Shown in pieces: positions 9,179 to 16,817 of a stretch of DNA of 50,150 nt. Numbering within the stretch: the stretch's first letter is position 1; every line of letters begins with the position of its first letter. Position numbers and translations under genes: made by a program. Origin of the DNA: CAWFKW01 sp964568655 (GTDB lineage: Bacteria > Bacteroidota > Ignavibacteria > Tepidaquicellales > OLB5); the NCBI GenBank assembly GCA_964568655.1, contig CAZMRG010000009.1, positions 1-50,150 of the forward strand, read 5' to 3'. The notes under the pieces were generated by a model. The model searched no databases, was not told where the DNA came from, and saw only the letters and a program-made list of their open reading frames with translations.

Positions 9179-9796
9179 TTATTTCTTTACATACTTCCAC
9201 ATTCTTGGCTTGCCTTCTGCGAGCCATTCCACCGCAGTTTTCATTCTGCTTTTTCTTGTCGCCTCTGATTTAGCGTCGGTTATCCAGTCAACATATTCTT
9301 TTTTGTGGGAATAGCTGAATGCTTCAAAAGTTTTTAGCGCCTTTTTATTTTTAGCCATAGCTTTCAGGAAATAATCAGGAACAACAATTTTTTTCTTTTC
9401 TTTAGAAACCGGCTTACGGGCGACTTTTATTCCCTGTTCATTCAGCTTTGCCGCTTCTTTGATGTAAGCGATCATAATTTTGTCCGGAGGAAGGTCTTTT
9501 AAGCTTGTAATCCGTCCGAAATGTCCCATGGCTTCACGTTCTGTTTTAGTAAGTATTTTATGCGTGTCTTTCAATAACGTCGCTTTCCAGAAAGCGAATG
9601 CGCAATGCTGTTTGAAGGCCGCCATTGAGCATAAAGGAGCGCCATGGCTGTCAAAATTCGGGAAACTCCATTTCCATTTTTCCTCCGTATCAGGGCACGC
9701 TTTGTGAACAAGCTCCCTGAGGTGTTTTAAAATTGGCTGTGCAAACGGCTGAGCCTTTGCGATGTATTCGTCTATTCTTTTATCTTTAATTGGCAT
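9179..9796 (-). CDS. DUF1801 / YdeI (OmdA) family protein
   Basis: 205 residues with a two-part layout: an N-terminal DUF1801-like domain (YIAKAQPFAQPILKHLREL, WSFPNFDSHGAPLCSMAAFKQH) and a C-terminal OmdA/YdeI-like helical part (FEAFSYSHKKEYVDWITDAK, ATRKSRMKTAVEWLAEG). Related proteins are annotated as bacteriocin-protection or OmpD-associated, but their biochemical role is not established. It is the last gene of a minus-strand run of five genes, 30 bases after the DinB gene. A second YdeI-type protein is encoded in the same run (11124-11708), so the operon carries two members of this group. Confidence 0.85.
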   Translation of the reverse strand: MPIKDKRIDEYIAKAQPFAQPILKHLRELVHKACPDTEEKWKWSFPNFDSHGAPLCSMAAFKQHCAFAFWKATLLKDTHKILTKTEREAMGHFGRITSLKDLPPDKIMIAYIKEAAKLNEQGIKVARKPVSKEKKKIVVPDYFLKAMAKNKKALKTFEAFSYSHKKEYVDWITDAKSEATRKSRMKTAVEWLAEGKPRMWKYVKK

Positions 9797-9826
9797 GTTT
9801 AATCAATTTATTAATGTAGCTTGTTG

Positions 9827-10309
9827 TTAACCTGCTCCAAGCTTAGGATCCCAGTTACCATACTGTTTTCTGAGCGTTACTATTTGCCCGATGTGATACG
9901 CATTATGAATTGTAAATTGCGTAAGCGCTGCGTACCAAATTGCGCCATACCCTTTGAACGCTTCATTCATTAACAGCGCGTCATCGCGTTTCTTCAGTTC
10001 ATTTTCCCATTCTTCAAGTACGTTGTCTAGTTTCATAATAGCCGGAACCAAATCGCCATATTCCGGTGAAAACGTAGCGTTGTTATCGGCATCCAGTTTT
10101 GGAACTTCTTCGTTTTTAAAACGCTTCAACCATCTTTCATCCCAGAAAATAAGGTGATTCACAATAGATATTATGGAATGATTTGAGCCGTCGTGTTGTT
10201 TGGACTGCTCATCTGTTAGCCCTGAAAGTGCATCGCTTAGGGGTGTAAACCAGTCTTTGCGGCTGCGGCAAGAGGCCATTTGTTCCAGTATTATTTCTTT
10301 CTGCGTCAT
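9827..10309 (-). CDS. DinB superfamily protein
   Basis: 160 residues, DinB-like four-helix protein. The His ligands expected for the family's metal site sit in SIVNHLIFWDERW (first helix) and in FTIHNAYHIGQIVTLRKQ (last helix). The ATG overlaps the stop of the upstream aldo/keto reductase by 4 bases (ATGA type), a sign of translational coupling. The substrate is unknown. It is one of three divergent DinB-like proteins in this window (with 3402-3899 and 35792-36343); they share the fold but little sequence, so they are not recent duplicates. Confidence 0.85.
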   Translation of the reverse strand: MTQKEIILEQMASCRSRKDWFTPLSDALSGLTDEQSKQHDGSNHSIISIVNHLIFWDERWLKRFKNEEVPKLDADNNATFSPEYGDLVPAIMKLDNVLEEWENELKKRDDALLMNEAFKGYGAIWYAALTQFTIHNAYHIGQIVTLRKQYGNWDPKLGAG

Positions 10310-11103
10310 AAAGATGCGAACTCCTCATCGCTAAGCTCAATATTCAGCGCCGCAAGGTTTTCATCAAGATGTTTAACTGATAGCGTTCCCGGAATAGGCA
10401 GTATAACAGGCGAGCGTTTTAACAGCCATGCGAGCGCAATCTGGTGAATGCCGGCGCCGTGTTTCTTTGATACGTACTCAAGCGCGGTTGAGTTTATTCC
10501 TCCGCTGTTCAACGGGAAGAAAGGAATAAAGATTATGCCGTGTTTTTCACAATAATCAACTACATCTTCATGCTTGCGTTCAGTTATGCTGAAACGATTT
10601 TGAACAGATGCTATATCTATCGTTTTTCTTGCTTCTTCTATCTGTTCGACTGAAACTTCCGATAAACCAACGTGCTTGATCTTGCCTTCACTCTGCATCT
10701 GTTTGAAGAAACTCATTGTTTCTTTAATAGGCGTTTTAGGATTTACCCTGTGCAGCTGGTATAACGTTATGCAATCCGTTTTCAGGCTATGAAGGCTCTC
10801 GTTTAGAACTCTGAACAAATGCTCCGGAGAATTGTTTGCATCTGCTCCGCGCACCATACCCCCCTTTGTCGCTATCACAATGTTAGCAGGATAAGGAGCG
10901 AGTGTTTTACCGATAGTTATTTCGCTTGCGCCGCTCTGGTAAATATCAGCGGTATCAATAAAATTGATCCCGATCGAAACGGCATGATTTAAAACCGCAC
11001 GCGCATTTTCATTATCAGTAATCCGGTTTGTGCCCAGCCCGATCCTGTTTAATTTGACTTCTCCTAAAGACAGGCTGCCAGCGTTTGATTTTGTTGTTTG
11101 CAT
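10306..11103 (-). CDS. Aldo/keto reductase
   Basis: 265 residues. NADPH-dependent (beta/alpha)8 barrel oxidoreductase. Visible signatures: GLGTNRITDNENA near the N-terminus, GINFIDTADIYQSGASE (catalytic Asp and Tyr), IATKGGM (Lys), LYQLHRVNP (His), KIKHVGLSEVS, and the C-terminal cofactor segment VILPIPGTLSVKHLDENLAAL. The substrate cannot be read from the sequence; AKR enzymes reduce aldehydes and ketones. It sits in the middle of the minus-strand run, 20 bases after the YdeI-type gene and overlapping the DinB gene by 4 bases. Confidence 0.92.
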   Translation of the reverse strand: MQTTKSNAGSLSLGEVKLNRIGLGTNRITDNENARAVLNHAVSIGINFIDTADIYQSGASEITIGKTLAPYPANIVIATKGGMVRGADANNSPEHLFRVLNESLHSLKTDCITLYQLHRVNPKTPIKETMSFFKQMQSEGKIKHVGLSEVSVEQIEEARKTIDIASVQNRFSITERKHEDVVDYCEKHGIIFIPFFPLNSGGINSTALEYVSKKHGAGIHQIALAWLLKRSPVILPIPGTLSVKHLDENLAALNIELSDEEFASL

Positions 11104-11123
11104 AGATTAAACTTCTTAATTAA

Positions 11124-11708
11124 TTAAACATTTTTTGAAAGTGTTAGCAGCTTTATTTTTCTTTCGTTCTCACAGTCGTTAATGAGCGTTTCAAGTCTGC
11201 GCAGCCTTGTCGTTTCCTGCTTGGCGCTTATGACCCAATGACTGGAAGTGCGCTGGTACCATAGCGCCTGGCTCTTAAAATATTCCCAAGCTTTCTTGTT
11301 CTGTTTGAATTTCTTTTCGTACGAAGGGCTTAGTTTCTTGTCCCTATTTTCGTACGAATACAGCTTTGATCTTTTTTCGTCCCGCGCTTCGAATGTTTTC
11401 AGTCCTGCCGGCGACATCAACCCAAGCGCTTTAAGCTCGTTTGCGCGCTTTGTGTTTAAAACGCTCCAGATGCTTACTTTCTTACGCGGTGTGAAGCGTA
11501 TCGAATAACTTTCTTCATCAATGTTTCTTCTGATACCGTCAATCCACCCGAAACATAGCGCTTCATCAACCGACTCCGGCCACGTTATGCTTGGCTTACC
11601 GGATGCTCTTTTGTAAAATCCGACAAGCAGTTCTGCAGTTTTGGTATGGTTCTTTTGGAACCATTTACGAAAATCTTTTTGCGTTTTGAAAAATACAGGA
11701 TTTGCCAT
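11124..11708 (-). CDS. YdeI/OmdA family protein
   Basis: 194 residues. N-terminal YdeI/OpdA core (FRKWFQKNHTKTAELLVGFYK, SITWPESVDEALCFGWIDGI, YSIRFTPRKKVSIWS) and C-terminal segment (KKFKQNKKAWEYFKSQALWYQ, WVISAKQETTRLRRLETLI). Homologues are called bacteriocin-protection proteins, with no known activity. The start at 11708 lies only about 9 bases beyond the stop of the upstream cupin gene once the false gap at 11763-11862 is removed, so the two are an operon pair. The 5' neighbour region (11708-11762) is a duplicate of 11863-11917. Confidence 0.88.
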   Translation of the reverse strand: MANPVFFKTQKDFRKWFQKNHTKTAELLVGFYKRASGKPSITWPESVDEALCFGWIDGIRRNIDEESYSIRFTPRKKVSIWSVLNTKRANELKALGLMSPAGLKTFEARDEKRSKLYSYENRDKKLSPSYEKKFKQNKKAWEYFKSQALWYQRTSSHWVISAKQETTRLRRLETLINDCENERKIKLLTLSKNV

Positions 11709-11762
11709 AAGAATTTATCAATCTCCTGTCGGCTTGATTTCGGAAGTTTCCACCATCAGCAT
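11708..11762. repeat. 55-bp duplicate at the left edge of gap 1
   Basis: These 55 bases are identical to 11863-11917 on the other side of the N block. Equal length and position directly against both edges point to an assembly k-mer overlap, not a biological repeat. Confidence 0.9.
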
Positions 11763-11862
11763 NNNNNNNNNNNNNNNNNNNNNNNNNNNNNNNNNNNNNN
11801 NNNNNNNNNNNNNNNNNNNNNNNNNNNNNNNNNNNNNNNNNNNNNNNNNNNNNNNNNNNNNN
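11763..11862. other. Scaffold gap of 100 N, probably of negative length
   Basis: Exactly 100 N between two copies of the same 55-base sequence. Collapsing the copies gives one continuous sequence in which the cupin gene ends 9 bases before the YdeI gene. The gap therefore probably contains no missing DNA. Confidence 0.9.
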
Positions 11863-11917
11863 TAAGAATTTATCAATCTCCTGTCGGCTTGATTTCGGAA
11901 GTTTCCACCATCAGCAT
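11863..11917. repeat. 55-bp duplicate at the right edge of gap 1
   Basis: Second copy of 11708-11762. It holds the true 3' end of the cupin gene. Confidence 0.9.
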
Positions 11918-12256
11918 AACTGTTTTTTGCGGCGCGCGCGGTCTGTGTAAAACACCCTTTGAAATTGTCACGCCCTGCTCGGGGCCCAGAGCTATTGTAC
12001 GTTCTTTTCCGTTTTCTTTAACATCAATAAAAAGCTTGCCTGATATAACATAAAAGAATTCATCGTCTGTATCATGTTTATGCCAGTGGAACTCGCCTTC
12101 AACAATTCCGAGTCTCACCACGCTATCATTGACCTTAGTCAGTGTGCGGTTTGACCATTTTTCAGTAATGGAATTTACGATCTTGGGTATATCAATTAAT
12201 TTCTGGTGGCCGAATTTTATATCAAGATTGATGTTATAATTGTTCTGCTCGCTCAT
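11873..12256 (-). CDS. Cupin-domain protein
   Basis: 127 residues, single cupin barrel. Motif 1 is GEFHWHKHDTDDEFFYVISG, with the usual two His and the Glu metal ligands; motif 2 is GVLHRPRA with the third His. Upstream of the barrel is a 40-residue helix region (DIPKIVNSITEKW). The substrate is unknown. It is the first gene of the minus-strand run that continues with YdeI, aldo/keto reductase, DinB and DUF1801, with close spacing throughout. The 3' end lies in the duplicated sequence that flanks the false gap. Confidence 0.88.
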   Translation of the reverse strand: MSEQNNYNINLDIKFGHQKLIDIPKIVNSITEKWSNRTLTKVNDSVVRLGIVEGEFHWHKHDTDDEFFYVISGKLFIDVKENGKERTIALGPEQGVTISKGVLHRPRAPQKTVMLMVETSEIKPTGD

Positions 12257-12374
12257 ACTGTTTGTTAAATGATGTAATGTTTTGGATATGTGAATTTAAT
12301 AGAATACAATTTCAAATTAAATTGAATAAAACGGAAGTGTGCCAGGCATTGCCCTAAAGAATTGGTTTGGTTTC

Positions 12375-12782
12375 TTATCCTTCAGACCGCTTAAGCGGTC
12401 TGAATGTTAGCTCAGGTTTAAGGCGGCAAATTTTTGATACAAAGAAACGGTTTCGGTTGAATACCTTATAGAAAAGCCATGTTAATTGTTTAAACCCTGG
12501 TAAACCCAACAGATACCCGGCCGGACTTGACCACCATACAGTTTTCATCCCGAATATATAGGCATCAGCGCCAACAAGTCTGGAGCCATCCTGTTTCAGG
12601 AGAACGATATCTCTGTTTAAGAGTTCTTCTGGAAGGTTTAGTTTTTCCTTAACCCATTTAGCCTGAAGCGGAGCGACGTCATACCCGGTTTTGTTGATAG
12701 TATTTTTCCAGAAAGGAATCCACCAGCTGCAAAATCCGCACGCGGCATCATAAAGTACCCAACCTTTTATTTCAGTATCCAA
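12375..12782 (-). CDS. DCC-family thiol-disulfide oxidoreductase-like protein
   Basis: 135 residues of the DUF393/DCC family, named after the YDxxCxFC motif, here YDAACGFC with Cys15 and Cys18. The protein is predicted to be redox-active and to have a membrane-associated hydrophobic middle (SSPAGYLLGLPGFKQLTWLFYKVF). No ATG occurs before the motif; the only usable start is TTG at 12782, directly next to AT-rich repeat sequence. The last codons (FRPLKRSEG) are encoded by a perfect 24-bp palindrome at 12381-12404 of the same type as the REP hairpins flanking the RAYT gene at 36456, so the native C-terminus may have been altered by insertion. Confidence 0.85.
   Translation of the reverse strand: MDTEIKGWVLYDAACGFCSWWIPFWKNTINKTGYDVAPLQAKWVKEKLNLPEELLNRDIVLLKQDGSRLVGADAYIFGMKTVWWSSPAGYLLGLPGFKQLTWLFYKVFNRNRFFVSKICRLKPELTFRPLKRSEG
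12381..12404. repeat. REP-like perfect palindrome inside the 3' end of the DCC gene
   Basis: Perfect 24-bp inverted repeat with half-site TTCAGACCGCTT. The core TCAGACCGCT is shared with the hairpins at 36353-36381 and 37024-37068, which flank the RAYT gene. It is an outlying copy of that family. Confidence 0.8.
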
Positions 12783-12850
12783 GTAAATTCTAATTTCTAA
12801 TATTAATACGAAACTAACATATTTAAATACGAATTACTAAAGACTAATTG
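12783..12850. repeat. AT-rich TACGAA-type repeat sequence upstream of the DCC gene
   Basis: Contains ATTAATACGAA and AAATACGAATTAC segments, related in composition and motif to the inverted repeats at 38396-38423 and 38804-38831. It directly abuts the TTG start of the DCC gene. The relation is by eye only. Confidence 0.5.
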
Positions 12851-12887
12851 CTAATAGCATAAATAATAATGATTAGTAAAATTTTGT

Positions 12888-12992
12888 CCCCTCCTAACAG
12901 GAGGGGGTAGGAGGAGGTGAGATTGTCCGTAGCTATTTATTTACACCCCCTCTGCGCACCATAGATGTGCCTCTCCCCCTGTTAGGGGGAGA
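12888..12992. repeat. Intergenic element bounded by two C/G-rich hairpins
   Basis: The left hairpin pairs CCCCTCCT (12888-12895) with AGGAGGGG (12899-12906). The right hairpin pairs TCTCCCCCT (12972-12980) with AGGGGGAGA (12984-12992). The ends read toward each other as an imperfect inverted pair (CCTAACAGG against CCTGTTAGG). It resembles non-coding interspersed repeats common in this phylum. Confidence 0.65.
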
Positions 12993-13054
12993 CGTATTTA
13001 GTTTAATCCTTAATATCTTTAATTATAAAATAAATTTGACGATAATTGTCGCTT

Positions 13055-14275
13055 ATGTTAAAAACAATTTCGCAAATATCAAAAAGGATATCAACTAAGC
13101 TAAAAAGGCACGTTGAAAAGGAATTTGCCGGTCAGATAATCGCGCTTGGCGGCGGGGGATTTTCGGACCAGCCCGATAACCTGGCTTTGGATGAGTACAT
13201 TCTTGCTCAAACAAATAAAGTTAAACCGAAGATATTATTTTTGCCTACGGCGGGCGGCGACCACGAAGATTACATCGCCAAGTTTTACCGCTCATATAAA
13301 AAATTGAACTGCACACCAGTGCATCTTTCATTAAGCAAGAAAACATTTTCATACAAAAGGCTTGAGCAAATTGTCTTAAACCAGGATGCGATATTTGTAG
13401 GCGGCGGCAGCCCGAAATTCCTGATGCAGGTGTGGCGCAAATGCGGGATGGATAAGATTATTAAGTTAGCATGGAAAAAAGGAATTGTTCTCTCCGGAAT
13501 GAGCGCGGGGGCAATTTGCTGGTACGAAGACGGGTTCACAAATCCTAAGGATGATTTGTGGCGGCGTATCAGCTGTCTGGGAATGCTTGAAGGCAGTTTC
13601 TGCCCGCATTATGATTCCCGTGGAGAAATAAGAACGGCTTACCGCAAAATGATCTCAGGGGGCGTTATTTCCGATGGGTACGGCGTGCAGGATGGCGTTG
13701 CGCTTCATTATACAGGGACCGAACTGAAAAAAATAATATCATCGGCAAATGATGCAAAGGCGTTTCTCGTGAAAAAATCAGGTTTCAGGGTGACGGAAAA
13801 AGAACTCAAAACATCTTATATTGGCGAAATGTCAAGACAGGCGAAAACGAAACAGGAACCGGCGGCCAATAACGCCAACGATGCCGAGAGTATTATTAAA
13901 GAATACGTAAAGAAAATTAACGCGCACGACGTGGACGGAATGCTTAATATGATGACGGACGACCATGAGTTTGTTGATTCGCTTGGCATCAATATCCACG
14001 GCAGAGATAACATGAAAATGGCGTGGGATGTGCTGCTAACATTTTTCCCTGATTATGAAATTCATATCAATGAAATTATCGGCAAGAACGGAAAGATAGC
14101 GCTTTTTGGAAATGCAAAAGGAACGCTTGCTGCAAACGGAAAGATCCTTCCTGAAAACAAGTTTGAAATTCCCGCATCATGGACGGCTGTTGTTAAAGAC
14201 GGGCTGATACAAAAATGGAGAGTTTACGCGGATAACAGTCCTGTTAGAAAGCTGATAGCGAAATACGAGAAATAA
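13055..14275 (+). CDS. Peptidase E (S51)-like protein fused to an NTF2/SnoaL-like domain
   Basis: 406 residues from the ATG at 13055; a TTG 9 bases earlier is possible but less likely. Residues about 25-230 are a class-I-glutamine-amidotransferase-like peptidase E domain: IIALGGGGFS, ILFLPTAGGD, AIFVGGGSPKFLMQ, and nucleophile Ser in SGMSAGAICWYEDGF. Peptidase E enzymes cleave Asp-X dipeptides. Residues about 280-400 are a SnoaL/NTF2-like cone domain (IIKEYVKKINAHDVDGMLNMM, FVDSLGINIHGRDNMKMAW, IQKWRVYADNSP), joined by a low-complexity linker (KTKQEPAANNANDAES). I infer a true fusion because the frame is continuous with no start between them. The 3' stop is merged into a heptamer tandem repeat. 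Confidence 0.85.
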   Translation: MLKTISQISKRISTKLKRHVEKEFAGQIIALGGGGFSDQPDNLALDEYILAQTNKVKPKILFLPTAGGDHEDYIAKFYRSYKKLNCTPVHLSLSKKTFSYKRLEQIVLNQDAIFVGGGSPKFLMQVWRKCGMDKIIKLAWKKGIVLSGMSAGAICWYEDGFTNPKDDLWRRISCLGMLEGSFCPHYDSRGEIRTAYRKMISGGVISDGYGVQDGVALHYTGTELKKIISSANDAKAFLVKKSGFRVTEKELKTSYIGEMSRQAKTKQEPAANNANDAESIIKEYVKKINAHDVDGMLNMMTDDHEFVDSLGINIHGRDNMKMAWDVLLTFFPDYEIHINEIIGKNGKIALFGNAKGTLAANGKILPENKFEIPASWTAVVKDGLIQKWRVYADNSPVRKLIAKYEK

Positions 14276-14487
14276 TGAATAATGAATAATGAATAATGAA
14301 TAATGAATAATGAATAATGAATAATGAATAATNNNNNNNNNNNNNNNNNNNNNNNNNNNNNNNNNNNNNNNNNNNNNNNNNNNNNNNNNNNNNNNNNNNN
14401 NNNNNNNNNNNNNNNNNNNNNNNNNNNNNNNNAATGAATAATGAATAATGAATAATGAATAATGAATAATGAATAATGAATAATGAA
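14271..14487. repeat. Heptamer tandem repeat (AATAATG)n, split by a gap
   Basis: Pure 7-bp tandem repeat on both sides of the N block: 62 bases on the left (about 8.9 units) and 55 on the right (about 7.9 units). The array starts in the stop codon of the peptidase E gene. The true copy number is unknown because the gap lies inside it. On the opposite strand it gives the meaningless repeat frame SLFIIHY. Confidence 0.95.
14333..14432. other. Scaffold gap of 100 N inside the heptamer array
   Basis: The gap sits inside a repeat longer than the assembler could resolve. Its real length is unknown and may be short or negative. Confidence 0.9.
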
Positions 14488-14715
14488 GCCCTTAACTACC
14501 AACAAATAAATCCTCGTTAGCGACGGGAAAATTAAAATTTGATACAAACATCAAATTTTTTGTAGAAATTGCCACTACCTTTAGGTAGTGGATTAGATTA
14601 TCAGTTTTTCTCCGGCTTTAGCCGATAAAATATCAGAAACTAAAGCCCACAAAACCAAGATTCCCGCATCCGCGGGAATGACACAGTGACTGCGTTTGGG
14701 GGAGCGCTTGAAGTT
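14488..14715. repeat. Cluster of four hairpins between the heptamer array and purT
   Basis: A 228-base gene-free stretch. Hairpins: AAAATTTGAT/ATCAAATTTT (14534-14559, followed by T's, possibly a terminator), CCACTACCT/AGGTAGTGG (14572-14591), CGGC/GCCG (14613-14624) and ATTCCCGC/GCGGGAAT (14660-14679). The last resembles a hairpin before the adenine deaminase gene (26202-26221). No gene is visible. Confidence 0.75.
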
Positions 14716-15882
14716 ATGACAAAAAAAATATTACTACTTGGCTCGGGAGAGCTTGGCAAAGAGTTTGTAATTGCCGCCAAAAGGCTTGGGCAGCATGTTA
14801 TTGCCGTCGATTCGTACAATAACGCGCCTGCGCAGCAGGTGGCAGATGAGCGCGAGGTTATAAACATGCTTGATGGCGCACAGTTGGATAGAATTGTCGC
14901 AAAGCATAAACCCGATATTATTGTCCCTGAAATAGAAGCAATCAGAACCGAGAAGCTTTACGATTATGAAAAACAGGGAATCCAGGTTGTGCCAAGCGCA
15001 AGAGCCGCCAACTTTACAATGAACCGGAAAGCGATCCGCGACCTTGCATCGCAGGAACTTGGATTGAAGACCGCGAAGTTCATGTATGCAGATAACATCG
15101 ATGATTTCAGAAAGGCGATAAAAGAAATTAAGATGCCGTGCGTTGTCAAACCGCTGATGTCATCATCGGGCAAGGGGCAGTCGCTGGTTATGTCAGAAGG
15201 AGATATAGCCAAATCGTGGGAGTATGCGTTTACAAAAGCGCGCGGCGACCACAAGGAAGTAATTATTGAAGAATTTATAGATTTTTTTATTGAGATTACT
15301 TTGCTTACTGTAACTCAGAAAAATGGCGTGACATTGTATTGTCCCCCCATAGGCCATAGACAAGAGCGCGGCGATTACATGGAAAGCTGGCAGCCCGCCG
15401 ATATTAACGATGAATCGCTTGAAGAAGCCGGGGAAATGGCAAAAAAGGTTACGAGCGCTTTGACAGGCGTAGGGCTTTGGGGAGTTGAATTCTTTTTAAC
15501 AGGCAGCGGGGTTTATTTTTCTGAACTCTCGCCAAGGCCGCACGATACCGGCATGGTAACGCTGGCGGGAACGCAGAACTTTAACGAGTTTGAACTGCAC
15601 TTAAGGGCCGTGCTAGGGCTTCCAATCGAAGAAATAATTCTTGAAAGAGCGGGGGCCAGCGCTGTAATACTTGCGCATGATGATAGCGTTAATCAACCTG
15701 TTTATTCAGGTATTGAAGATGCGGTAAAATTTAAGAAGACCGACCTGAGGATTTTCGGGAAGCCAAATACGAGAATATACAGGCGCATGGGCGTTGCATT
15801 GGCTCATGATGAATTAGGCGCTGATATGGATATGCTGAGAAAAAGAGCGAAAGAAGTTGCTGCTTTAGTGAAAGTTAATTGA
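14716..15882 (+). CDS. purT: Formate-dependent phosphoribosylglycinamide formyltransferase 2
   Basis: 388 residues, close to the usual 390. PurT makes formyl-GAR in purine synthesis from GAR, formate and ATP, without folate. ATP-grasp layout: ILLLGSGELGKEFVIAAKRLG at the N-terminus, PDIIVPEIEAIRTEKL, FTMNRKAIRDLA, CVVKPLMSSSGKGQS (ATP loop), EEFIDFFIEITLLTV, and GLWGVEFFLTGSGVYFSELSPRPHDTGMVTL. I chose the ATG at 14716 because an upstream in-frame GTG lies inside a hairpin repeat and would add ten residues not typical of the family. It is followed by a methyltransferase gene at 44 bases. Confidence 0.95.
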   Translation: MTKKILLLGSGELGKEFVIAAKRLGQHVIAVDSYNNAPAQQVADEREVINMLDGAQLDRIVAKHKPDIIVPEIEAIRTEKLYDYEKQGIQVVPSARAANFTMNRKAIRDLASQELGLKTAKFMYADNIDDFRKAIKEIKMPCVVKPLMSSSGKGQSLVMSEGDIAKSWEYAFTKARGDHKEVIIEEFIDFFIEITLLTVTQKNGVTLYCPPIGHRQERGDYMESWQPADINDESLEEAGEMAKKVTSALTGVGLWGVEFFLTGSGVYFSELSPRPHDTGMVTLAGTQNFNEFELHLRAVLGLPIEEIILERAGASAVILAHDDSVNQPVYSGIEDAVKFKKTDLRIFGKPNTRIYRRMGVALAHDELGADMDMLRKRAKEVAALVKVN

Positions 15883-15926
15883 GTTTCTTAAATGCGCCGG
15901 GTTTTTTATGTTAAGAAAAAATTGTT

Positions 15927-16724
15927 ATGTCAGGCATCGATTATCTGGAAATAAACCGGAGTCTCTGGAACGGCAAGACGAAAATTCACGTTAATTCGGA
16001 TTTTTATGACGTCGAGGGATTCAAGAAGGGCAAATCAAGCTTAAATTATGTTGAGCTTGATGCGCTGGCTGACGTTAAAGGCAAATCACTTTTACATCTT
16101 CAGTGTCATTTTGGCCTGGATTCGCTTTCATGGGCGCGGCTTGGCGCAAAAGTTACCGCTGTTGACCTATCAGATAAAGCAATCGAATACGCGAATTCAT
16201 TGAATGACGAGCTTGGGCTTGATGCGGAATTTATCTGCTCGAATGTATATGACCTGGAAAATATTCTTGATAAGAAGTTCGACATTGTGTTTACATCTTA
16301 CGGTATCATAGGATGGCTGCCTGACCTGGATAATTGGGCCGAAATAATTTCACATTTCCTGAAACCAGGAGGAACATTTTTTATCGCTGAGTTCCACCCG
16401 GTCCTTTGGCTATGGGATGACAATTACGAAAGCATCAAATATCCTTACTTCAATTACGGACCCTTGCTTGAAACAAACACCGGAACATATGCGGACTGGA
16501 ACGCGGATTTTTCACATTTAGCTTGCGAGTGGTGTCATTCGCTCAGAGACGTAATTGCCGCTTTGCTGAAACAGAACCTTAAGATTCTGGAATTTGAAGA
16601 GTACCCATTCAGCTTTTACAGTTGTTTCAATAAAGCTGTTAAGGGAGATGATGGGTTTTGGCGCATTCGCGGATTGGAAAATAAGATACCAATGATGTTT
16701 TCTATCAAAGCAATTAAAGAATAA
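15927..16724 (+). CDS. Class I SAM-dependent methyltransferase
   Basis: 265 residues, Methyltransf_25/11 type. The SAM-binding motif I is LLHLQCHFGLDSLSWA, less glycine-rich than usual but typical of this subgroup. It is followed by VTAVDLSDKAIEYA (acidic end of strand 2), FDIVFTSYGIIGWLPDLDNWAEI and LKPGGTFFIAEFHPV. The N-terminal DYLEINRSLWNGKTKIHV is characteristic of this group. The substrate is unknown. The stop codon is followed in the same frame by the coding-looking sequence of the next methyltransferase, with only TAA between them. Confidence 0.88.
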   Translation: MSGIDYLEINRSLWNGKTKIHVNSDFYDVEGFKKGKSSLNYVELDALADVKGKSLLHLQCHFGLDSLSWARLGAKVTAVDLSDKAIEYANSLNDELGLDAEFICSNVYDLENILDKKFDIVFTSYGIIGWLPDLDNWAEIISHFLKPGGTFFIAEFHPVLWLWDDNYESIKYPYFNYGPLLETNTGTYADWNADFSHLACEWCHSLRDVIAALLKQNLKILEFEEYPFSFYSCFNKAVKGDDGFWRIRGLENKIPMMFSIKAIKE

Positions 16725-16817
16725 CTTATTAGCAGGACCGAAAATCACATACAGGAAGTTGTAACGTACTATGAGGATACAGGGCTAGACTACCGTCACT
16801 GGAGCCGCGAACTCAAT

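Noticed and set aside
11646..12053. Plus-strand ORF spanning gap 1
   Set aside because: It is antisense to the cupin and YdeI genes and is held together by N bases and the duplicated 55-mer.
14224..14547. Minus-strand ORF with repeated SLFIIHY
   Set aside because: It is a translation of the heptamer repeat and N block, not a gene.
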